Below the pieces are notes generated by a model. That model searched no databases. It was not told the origin of the DNA and saw only the letters and a list, made by a program, of their open reading frames with translations. The translations under genes and the position numbers were made by a program. Source: Hygrocybe punicea (taxonomy: Eukaryota; Basidiomycota; Agaricomycetes; Agaricales; Hygrophoraceae). Taken from it: DNA of 64,000 bases. Position 1 is the first letter of the stretch; each line of letters starts with the position of its first letter. The stretch is taken from contig OY744469.1 in NCBI GenBank assembly GCA_963556145.1, positions 310,001 through 374,000 of the forward strand. The letters run 5' to 3'. Positions 56,270 through 64,000 of this stretch are shown piece by piece.

Positions 56270-57883
56270 TGTTACATTTTTCAACTCCATAACTCTGATG
56301 CCAACTCCGGTACCCACCATGACAATTCCACTTTACCACACCTTCCTTTTTCATTCCAATTTGCCTGTTGTCTTCTTTTGAACATCGTTGTTTATTCTTG
56401 TTCTTGTTCCCTTTTTATCCTTTCTTCTAGAACAATCCAGACCAACCATGGGCACATCCCCATGTGACCTTGCTGCCCCAAAATAGTCATCTTGCCAATG
56501 GATGTCACTTTCATTGTCTTTGCTGTACAACATACTGTCTTCCAAAACCAACTCACAATGGCTATCCTCACCAAACAGTTCATAACTGTGATGATCATTG
56601 GTGCCATAGCGATCACCTTCCTGATTGGTTTCTACATCGTCATGAATTGCCTCTGGAAAAGGTAACCTTCCTTCATTGATGAAACTGACATCTACCTCAC
56701 AGTATACCAACACATAATTGACAATTTCCATTCCTGGATATATGGTTTCCACTTTCGTATCCTGTGCCTACCATTATCCTCCTTGACTATCCGACAACAT
56801 TCCTCACCTGCATGTATACTCTGAACAATCCTGGATCACAAGACATTTCACTGTTCCCTCCAACCTGACCATCGCCCAAGCATACACCTTCAGACTTTGA
56901 CCACAGACCATACAACTTCCCAATACAGTGAACCAACCCCTATTGTGTATTGTTCACATGTCATCACTTCAATACAGTACCTGATGACTTGTTCCCACAG
57001 CTTGTCAGCTGTGCCATGACTTGAAACCTGGACCCACATTCATTAATCCTTTTTCATCTGTAACCTTGATACCTCCCACACACATTTACAACAATACCCT
57101 TTCTTGGACGAATACCGACATCAGGTGGACCTCATTGTTCCACACACAGGACAAGACATTGCCCCTCAATATGTCATCGACACAGACATTGTCATCCAGC
57201 ACAGCATTTGCTGTTCACATGTCTGACCTCGACGATCCCACTGTCCTAGTTGGTTTTCCCCAGCACATTCCTTTGTTTTCTTTCATACCAACCTTGCTGC
57301 TATATCCACACTACCTCAAGACACTCCCTTCACCAATCCCACACTGGATGATGCCTCTCCAACCTGACTGTGCAATGCACTTGCCAGACTGCACACTTGC
57401 CCATTACAGCAAGTGTAGACCCCGAATTGGCAATTCTGCATATCACATGATCCGATGACAAATCATCTGAGTCATCTGGACCTCTTCTATCCCTCAATGA
57501 CACCCAGGCCTCCAGCTGGATCACGAGAACATTGACATGAGGATGCCTCATGTCTGCCTCATGGTGAACACATGGTATAGTTGGACTTGCTGTAGCTTCA
57601 TGGTTGGACTTCTATTTACCTCCCCTCAAGACCAGTCACTATATCTACTGTTCTTATAGTTGGTTCAGACTTTTTCTTCTTTTCCTTTCCTTACGTTTAG
57701 TCTGGTTCTTGGGGCAGACCCTCTTGTCTTGGGTAACCCCCACAGCTTGCAATGACTTTAGACCACTTGTAGCAGTGTTGTCTTAGTTGTAAGCAACAAT
57801 GAAACTGCTGTTCTCTCCTCTGGAAACTGCCTCCCAGTTAAGTTGCTTGTTGCTGGAGCCTGCTGCAGAAGCGATCCGTAACA
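56270..57883 (+). mobile_element. R1 element, copy 5, complete
   Basis: Opposite orientation to the other copies. It starts TGTTACATTTTTCAACTCC and ends GAAGCGATCCGTAACA, 1,614 bp. Flanks CTATG (56265-56269) and CTACG (57884-57888) match at four of five positions, consistent with an aged 5-bp duplication. The membrane-peptide frame runs at 56569-56664, preceded in the same frame by MDVTFIVFAVQHTVFQNQLT starting at 56509. Confidence 0.85.
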
Positions 57884-58468
57884 CTACGTTATGTTGAAGT
57901 AAATGTTGGAATCTGCATTCCATCCCTATTTCCAGTTTTCATTTTCAAAATGGGACATCGCCATCCTGTTCACAGCATGTCTGGATCAAGAACAGTTTAC
58001 AACAGGCAAAAGGGAAAAGAATGCAGCATGGGGAGTCACTGCTTATCCTTCCAAATGGCCCAATTTCATTGGTATTCCAATCCCATAGTGGCAACAAGTT
58101 GCCAACAACAACAGCTAGCTCACCTATGATAACCTGTGCACACAGGTGCTCTGTGGTGATAATAGGTGCAAACATGTTATCACTTGTGTGCATCATAATA
58201 TTGTCCAGTGGAATCACTCATATGGAAGGTTTGCAATGCAAATGGTCACAAAGCTTGAGAGAATTTAGTAGCATGATTAGAGGTGTTATCATCTTGCAGA
58301 ATATTTTTGAGTTGAATGTATGCTTGTATTCACTATTCATCACATCAGGAATGAGCAGTGGAGTGTGCATCCAAGGCCTTATCAACACTACTTTCCAGAT
58401 TTTAGCATGAACTCCAGCAAGTACAAAGCATAGGTCTAGTTTGCTGATGTACACCAGGAGTGACAACT
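57884..58468. other. Intergenic downstream of the PPR gene
   Basis: No recognised gene. It probably holds the 3' untranslated region and terminator of the minus-strand PPR gene, whose stop is at 58469-58471. Confidence 0.4.
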
Positions 58469-60148
58469 TCAGTATTGGTCATGACAAGAACACTTCCCAT
58501 CCTTCATGACATGCACCCTTGACCTGTCCCAATGATGGATTGAAATGGATTCCAAAATGGTAATCTGCTTGGAGGCCTCATGACAAGCACCACATATCCT
58601 AAGGTTCTTCCGTAGGACAATTTTTCTCATGCCCTGTGTGACCGCATATGCCAGCGCAAGTTTCTCGCTATGCCGGCACCGGATGGACTCATCGCTGATG
58701 CTGCATAACCCTAACCAGCGACTCCATTCCTCGAGCTTCTGCTCCATAGCATATGTGGCATGCACCAGCTCAGGCGGGATCTCCCGTACGTAGAACACAT
58801 GTGTTTTGCCGTTGTCCATCGTCAGGGTCACCGCACCCCGCTCCTTCACGAGTCCCTTCTTCAGTCTCTCTTGTTGCATGCGGAGAGCAGCCGTTGTGTC
58901 ACCACAGGCTTTGTAGACATCAGACATGAGGACGTACGCCGACGCACGGTGTTCAGGGGAGCCTAGCCTCTGAACGGCTTCAAATGCGGTCTGTGCGACT
59001 GGCAGGTTTTTGAAATGACGGCAGGGACCGAGCACGGTCATCCACATCACATCGTCCTCACCAACTCCACTTTGGAATTTGGCGCGGTCGATGATCGCGA
59101 GAGCGGATGTAAAGTCCCCACTGCGCGCGTAGCAGTCCACGAGGGTAGTGTATGACTGTATGCTTGCACCGGGAGTTTGGGATCCGTGCACTTCTACTTG
59201 CTCCATCAATGCGCGGGCTGCATCGACGTTGCCCGAATGGGAGAAGGCGGTGAGCGCCGCAGTCACCATGTATGAATTGAGGGAAGCCGGAGGAATGTTC
59301 TTGAGTAGTTCTAGCGTCTCGCCATCAGCACCATGCAGAGCGAGTACTGACAACATGCTTCCGGTCACAACTGGGAGGTGAGCAAGGCCCATGTTCCTAG
59401 CTTCCTGCCAGACCTGCTGCGCGACCGCCATATTGGCCATTCGGCCACACAAAAGCAGATATTGCGCCGTGACATAGCACAACTCCGGATCGCCGTGCCT
59501 AACGTGCCGTCGTGGTGCAGCCCACTGCCATACTTGGCCGGCCAAGTCCAAGTTATGACGTACATGGCACACTTTGAGCAGCACACCGATGGTGCGTGGG
59601 TCAAGTTCGGTTGGACAAGGCTGCTGGAGCAGCTCGTGCACGAGTCGGGCCTCTTCTTCGCTTGAGTCTATGCCACTATGAATGACGCGGGCGTAGTCCG
59701 TGGTGGTCAGGGGAGTGCTTCGGGCCGCGAGGAGACGAAAGGCGTTGAGCGCCACTGCACCGTTCTTGTGTCTTGATGCGTTTCCGAGTACTGCCCTAAG
59801 GACCCCTTCCCAGATGTAGGGGATGTCGTTGGGGGGGATGCTCGCGAGGAGGGTGCCCGCCAACTGTGGGTCGTCGACAGAGGGACCAGCACTGACGTGG
59901 GCAGCTGCTGATAGTAACTGCCAGGGGATAGTGTCTTCGAATCTGCGGGCCTCATGAACGACTTCGCGTACTTCTCGCGAGTTCTTGGCCTTGCGCAAGA
60001 GGGAGGTTAGAAAACCGCAGCCAACACTCCCGTCCCGGTTTTCGGCGAGGTCGACATACTTGAGTAATCCCTTGCGCGGAGGGCCATTGTGGATGCGACT
60101 AGCGGGGCATAGATTTTTTGACAAACATTGACGTGCAACGACGATCAT
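58469..60148 (-). CDS. PPR protein with E-like and DYW-deaminase domains
   Basis: Single-exon 559-aa gene. Residues 1-25 are basic and Asp/Glu-free (MIVVARQCLSKNLCPASRIH), fitting a mitochondrial targeting peptide. Degenerate 35-residue helical repeats run from about 185 to 400, the clearest being SYTTLVDCYARSGDFTSALA (332) and MWMTVLGPCRHFKNLPVAQT (368). SAYVLMSDVYKACGDTTAAL (403) through VKERGAVTL matches the plant E region, and GKTHVFYV (447) the E+ region. The DYW domain follows: HSEKLALAY (His493, Glu495, zinc and catalytic positions), NLRICGACHEASKQI (Cys519, Cys522, His523), then DRSRVHVMKDGKCSCHDQY with His546, Cys553 and Cys555. The ending is DQY rather than DYW. In plants such proteins bind organellar RNA by the PPRs and deaminate C to U. 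All zinc-site residues are kept, so an active deaminase is plausible. Start chosen as the first Met in the open frame; only 51 bp separate it from the divergent ORF. Confidence 0.9.
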   Translation of the reverse strand: MIVVARQCLSKNLCPASRIHNGPPRKGLLKYVDLAENRDGSVGCGFLTSLLRKAKNSREVREVVHEARRFEDTIPWQLLSAAAHVSAGPSVDDPQLAGTLLASIPPNDIPYIWEGVLRAVLGNASRHKNGAVALNAFRLLAARSTPLTTTDYARVIHSGIDSSEEEARLVHELLQQPCPTELDPRTIGVLLKVCHVRHNLDLAGQVWQWAAPRRHVRHGDPELCYVTAQYLLLCGRMANMAVAQQVWQEARNMGLAHLPVVTGSMLSVLALHGADGETLELLKNIPPASLNSYMVTAALTAFSHSGNVDAARALMEQVEVHGSQTPGASIQSYTTLVDCYARSGDFTSALAIIDRAKFQSGVGEDDVMWMTVLGPCRHFKNLPVAQTAFEAVQRLGSPEHRASAYVLMSDVYKACGDTTAALRMQQERLKKGLVKERGAVTLTMDNGKTHVFYVREIPPELVHATYAMEQKLEEWSRWLGLCSISDESIRCRHSEKLALAYAVTQGMRKIVLRKNLRICGACHEASKQITILESISIHHWDRSRVHVMKDGKCSCHDQY

Positions 60149-60199
60149 TGAGACTGCGCGAACTAGGCAACGACATACGCAGGGATTTCCATTTTGCGT
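60149..60199. promoter_or_regulatory. Compact divergent promoter region
   Basis: Fifty-one bp separate the PPR start codon (minus strand) from the first ATG of the plus-strand ORF at 60200. If both starts are right, core promoters overlap the opposite coding regions. No TATA box is evident. Confidence 0.35.
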
Positions 60200-60664
60200 A
60201 TGACCCGAAATGTGGTAACTGGAAGGTCAGGTGCTTCGAGTAGCCTTCTCGCTAAGAGACAGGCTGGTACACAAAACCCCAATCCCCCTAAGCAACTCAT
60301 TGCAAAGAATCCGCCGACTGGTCCGCTCGCAATAGGTGACATGCCGACGGCAACTGTCGCCGAGGTTTCCCCCAGCCAAAAACCATTAGGACAAGTCCTA
60401 TCATCGACTGCTTTTTCTTCCTTTCCCTTGAATGCTACTCCGTCCGCAGTCCCAGATGTCGTTGGCATGGATGTTGATTTCAGTACACCCCAAGTCTCTG
60501 CACATGGTCTTGCCACCGGCGGGCAGCCAGGTCCCTCGTTTCAAGCATCATCGAGCATATCTGATGAACTACCCAGTACGTCCAACCACGTTACCGATGT
60601 CTCCTTTAATGAATGTTCTCTAATTATCTCGCAACTTAGTAGCTTCTCTCATCCAGTCTCATGA
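60200..60664 (+). CDS. Ser/Pro-rich hypothetical ORF
   Basis: 154 codons from ATG at 60200, low complexity but not repetitive (TGRSGASSSLLAKRQ, NPPKQLIAKNPPTGPL, then MDVDFSTPQ). It is in the same frame as the Crinkler-type ORF at 60725, separated from it by one TGA and 60 bp of open frame. So it could be a disordered N-terminal extension of that gene cut off by a TGA, a separate small protein, or a chance frame. No domain recognised. Confidence 0.4.
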   Translation: MTRNVVTGRSGASSSLLAKRQAGTQNPNPPKQLIAKNPPTGPLAIGDMPTATVAEVSPSQKPLGQVLSSTAFSSFPLNATPSAVPDVVGMDVDFSTPQVSAHGLATGGQPGPSFQASSSISDELPSTSNHVTDVSFNECSLIISQLSSFSHPVS

Positions 60665-60724
60665 AACCACTTTGACCGCCGATTATCCGCCATTGGCTTA
60701 CCCTACTTCTGGTGCGACACCCCG

Positions 60725-62899
60725 ATGAGCGAGAAAGGAAAAGCGAGAGAAGACCAACGCGAAAGCTCTATTCAAGAATCCTCTAGCAGTATTAACCAAT
60801 CTTCGAGCGCTGTTGAGCAAGTTGCCTCAAGCAATGATGGATTCCGTAGGCTTCGTTGTCTGGTTGATGGCGACTCTGTCGTTTTTACAGTCACCGTTCC
60901 GCCCTCTTCTGACATTAGTGAATTGAAGAAACTCGTTCAGAAGGAGCGGGAACTTTGCGCACTCAAGGATGTTGATCCTCATACGCTTGAACTTTGGAAG
61001 GTAAGTGGTATTCTAAATGCCAATGTTGCACTTTGCGACTCACTTCACCACGCATTGCAGGTCGATGTCGATCTCAAGACCAGAGACTCCCTTCGGCGCC
61101 TCAAACTTGAGCCTCGTGGCGAAGGTGTTGAAGAGTTGCTCGAGTGAAATTCGGTTTCGGAGTATTGGTCGGTGCAACCCGTCGATAAGAAGCTCCACAT
61201 CTTTGTGAAGGTACCGGCTACCGGTGAGCTCAGGTTGCATTTCACCTAGCGCCTTTCTCAATTTGCTCCCCATTACCTTTGTGGCCGGCGCCACCAGCTG
61301 GAGAGAAGCGTGTTTGTAAGTAGATTTTTGCCAGATGAATCCATTCTCTTGTGACCTTGGATATTGTAGATCAAGCTGACATTACTGCGGATGTCCTTCT
61401 GCGTTGGTCTAAAAAGCTCAAATTTAGCCTTCCTTCGATCTCCGAGCTTCCTGGAATCGTCAACGAACCTCTACTGGACGCAGCAAAGATCCCTTTGAGT
61501 CGCCTACAGTTTGACAACCTTCTCTCGGGCCTGACAGAGACGAAAGATATCTGCCGCGGGGGCGATGTGGAGAGGCTATTCCGTGTCAGTGAAGCGGAAG
61601 CCAGCGAAGTACTTCACTTACTCTTCTATAATGCTGTTGTGCGACCCCCACCGCCCGAGGATGGAACCGAGGATTCTTTTCATTCATTCTGGGATGACAA
61701 CATCCGAAAGATCTTGGAGCTGCTTGTACCCTCTGGGAAGAGCATTCGGAACTCCTGTAGCCAAACCAGTACTCGAAAACTAAGACCTGACTATGGCTTT
61801 TTACTGGACAATGTTTGTCCTTTCCGGGGAGAAGAGAAATCCCCAACCAACCCTGACGATCCTAAAGCCGAGTTGTTCGACCAATTGACTTGGATTTATA
61901 GCCCCGCACCGTATGTGTTCGGTGAACGTGATTGCTCTTGCATATACTTACATTCACTCACTATCCCTCTCTCGTCCAGCCTATTATGCTACTGGGCCTG
62001 ACCTGATGCTCGCTGTAATCTGCGCACCGCAGACAGCATCGCAAATGCCATTTGTACACGACCTGGCATCCGCCAACTTGCGATTGAAACGTGACCGCAT
62101 CAAGAACTTGCACCGGTTGATCAATCTTTCTTCATATATCCACCCACTACTACAACTCATCGGATACCGTGACGCCCCGGAGTTCACTGTAATTGAACTG
62201 TATGTTTCTCCAACAGTTCTATCTTCTCTGGTGTAGCTTTCAAGCTTGTTTTGTAGGGATGGGAAGTCCGTGGAAATCGGGATAAAAACAGTCAAAAAGA
62301 TCTACCATGGCGAACGTGGTGAAGAAAAGGTTCGATACATTGAGAACGTCTATCGCCAAATCAAAGAGAAAGGCGTGCCTCATGTGGATACTCTTACTCA
62401 CGTAACTGGTTCAACGATATATCTCGAACCGAAAGGAATCGGCGTCAAACCAAGGAACGAGAAGGAATTGCTAGAGGCCATCATCTGCCTTCTACAAGCA
62501 CTAGAGGCATGCACCATAATTTTGAATCCTGGCATGTTTATCACACGATAGGTTCTCCACCGACCGTCATCATTATTTCATAGAGACATCCGATGGCCCA
62601 ATGTTCTTCGGCGGGCTGACAATCACTGTCTCTGGTTTCTCATTGATTTCGATGATGCTGTTGGCCCCAATAATCTGGCAGCAAATCACTTGGGTAAGGA
62701 GGAACACTCTCCGCGTGTTTTTGTGGATAATCATGGAGGCGAAGTGGACATATGGGGTGTTGGAAGGCTCATTGTAGATGCTGCCAGGTTTGCCTTTAAT
62801 ATCTCGCCTAAGCTAGTGGACCTTGGCAGGTGGATGGAGGATGCTGAGCCGAGTCCACAGGATGCACTGATTGCTTTTGAAGAATATTCTTTGCTATAG
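60725..62899 (+). pseudogene. Crinkler-type N-domain fused to protein kinase, one TGA
   Basis: The model is join(60725..61000, 61061..61223, 61298..61315, 61370..61921, 61980..62199, 62257..62506, 62552..62899). After a Ser-rich start comes FRRLRCLVDGDSVVFTVTVP, a helix with LKKLVQKE, LELWK|VDVDLKTRD and KLHIFVKVP, the layout of a Crinkler (CRN) N-terminal ubiquitin-like domain. It is broken only by TGA at 61145-61147. The C-terminal part is a kinase: EIGIKTVKKI (likely ATP Lys), LFHRDIRWPNVL (catalytic loop), LIDFDDAVG (DFD for DFG) and VDIWGVGRLI. Introns are 45-74 nt; the one at 62507-62551 would be GC-AG, otherwise TAG there is a second stop. The 18-nt exon is optional (skipping keeps frame). 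CRN-kinase proteins occur in oomycetes and fungi, some as effectors. A CGA-to-TGA change could explain the stop. Confidence 0.7.
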
Positions 62900-62973
62900 A
62901 CTTTTTGTTTGGTGTTAGTGTTTTTTACCTGGATTTTGAAACTATTTCTGTTGTTATCTCATTTGTAGAAAAC

Positions 62974-63666
62974 CAAGGGGGGCCCGGCATTCAAACCCTG
63001 CACCCGAGGTGGGGGGGGGGGTCACAGGCCAAGCAAAAAAAAAAAGGGAATACTTTAATATGTAGCCTTATATAGTAATTTTTGACTTTCCTGCCACCCC
63101 TGAGTGCACGCAACACTTTCACCATGGTGAAATCAAACAAAATGGCATATAATGAATCACCCATAGGTACAGGAAACTAATACAAATGACAGGCAGCACC
63201 AAAATTCCAAGCTGGAGACAAGCTGGAGTGCCCAGAATGCCACAAGATGATACTGAACCCACCTGCATTGGCCGAGTATGAAAGAGGATATGGCAGACAT
63301 ATATGCCTGCTTGTGTGACAATAAAGTGAGTCAGACTGATATTGAGGCCGACAAGGCTGCCGGATGCATTTATCCAGGCTGTGAGACTCAATGGGTAAGT
63401 AATTTGCCACTACATTTATGCTCAGACTGATTGGGTCTTGGTACAGTTTCATTTGGATTCTCTCAACCTTGACTGTGTGCCTCGCAACTGGCGGTGTGAG
63501 GGGCATGCAAACACCAAGAAGGGTCGGCGGTAGATTGGATTGCCTTTTTTGTATATTATGTATTTAAATATACCCATATTAGGAAGGAGGGGGGGGAGGT
63601 CCTTGAAATTGTCAAAATGAAATTTTTTGACCCACGTTTAAGTTTTTGAATGCTGGGCCCCCCTTG
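62974..63666. mobile_element. 693-bp hAT-like non-autonomous element
   Basis: TIRs CAAGGGGGGCCCGGCATTCA (22 bp with the following AA, one mismatch to the other end). Flanking duplicates TAGAAAAC lie at 62966-62973 and 63667-63674. The 8-bp duplication points to hAT-type transposition. It is inserted about 75 bp after the stop of the kinase gene, probably in its 3' untranslated region. No transposase motif inside; a donor-like GTAAGT is at 63395. Confidence 0.9.
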
Positions 63667-63674
63667 TAGAAAAC

Positions 63675-64000
63675 AATAATCAAAAATCATTATTCCTCCA
63701 TAAAATAGTACAAACAGGATTTCCACATCAAACATCTGTGCAGCTCCAATGTCAATGGGCAGTCACCAGTAACATTTCTCAGAGGTGAGCCCATTATACT
63801 GGTCTTCTATGTATATATATACATATCTGCAACATGAAATTGTTGCAGATTTAAGTCAGCAATTCATTGGGAACACTACTGAGGTGCTCCATGCCAATTT
63901 TCTATGACATTGGCAGAGTGGTTATGGAGAAAGAGTCCATGCAAGTTGGGGACACAGGAAATATTGTATAAATGTAATTACAGGAGGAGATAGCCTTAAG
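63675..64000. other. Window end, nothing recognised
   Basis: AT-rich sequence without a supported feature. Confidence 0.35.

Noticed and set aside
58760..59665. Plus-strand ORFs of 68-95 aa
   Set aside because: Antisense shadows of the PPR-DYW gene.

Overview
The window looks like a repeat-dominated stretch of a basidiomycete (Agaricomycete-type) nuclear genome. The reasons are short 45-75 nt spliceosomal introns with GTNNGT-like donors and CTGAC/CTAAC branch points, a chromodomain Ty3/gypsy element, hAT transposases, a KDZ-type transposase-associated gene with a CxC cluster, a casein-kinase-1 paralogue, and a Crinkler-N-terminus gene fused to a protein kinase. No bacterial-style operons, rRNA or complete tRNA genes are seen. 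I cannot assign a genus.

Layout: 1-13.7 kb is gene-poor and holds old repeats: two copies of a dispersed family here called R1, a satellite with a period close to 147 bp, an 86-bp tandem repeat, and several foldback/MITE-like elements. From 14-28 kb there is a GC-rich, low-complexity region full of microsatellites, dispersed intron-shaped modules (GTNNGT, AT-rich body, TACTGAC) and clusters of GGGACATCCC. Its centre is a nested inverted repeat of about 5.6 kb (18,943-24,580). A hAT remnant lies at 26.9 kb. From 27,893 to 34,473 there is a gypsy chromovirus with 398-bp LTRs and a 5-bp target duplication. Its gag/protease are missing, its pol is broken by stops, and its 3' accessory ORF is split by an R1 insertion. 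From 35.4-38.2 kb there is a decayed hAT transposase with a 1.0-kb non-autonomous hAT-like element (8-bp target duplication) just downstream. At 38.7-41.5 kb lie two foldback elements. A CK1-like kinase gene (42.4-43.6 kb) is next to a nearly intact hAT transposase lacking its N-terminus (43.9-46.4 kb). A third R1 copy truncates that transposase. After a broken TE-associated gene (47.6-48.4 kb) come a KDZ/CxC pseudogene (48.5-51.8 kb), a 128-bp minisatellite, and two more R1 copies flanking an LRR-like remnant.

The last 6 kb is the only gene-dense part. A single-exon 559-aa gene (58,469-60,148, minus strand) encodes a PPR protein with E-like and DYW-deaminase domains, an architecture characteristic of land-plant organellar C-to-U RNA editing factors. 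It retains HxE, CxxCH and a terminal CSCxDQY variant of DYW. It faces a Ser/Pro-rich ORF and a multi-exon Crinkler-N/protein-kinase gene (60.7-62.9 kb) with one in-frame TGA. A 693-bp hAT-like non-autonomous element (22-bp TIRs, 8-bp target duplication) lies just downstream.

The best candidates for something little described are the fungal DYW-type PPR gene, the nested palindrome with its GGGACATCCC arrays and intron-like modules, and the R1 family, which carries a conserved small membrane-peptide ORF. All calls come from reading the sequence; none was tested by database search.
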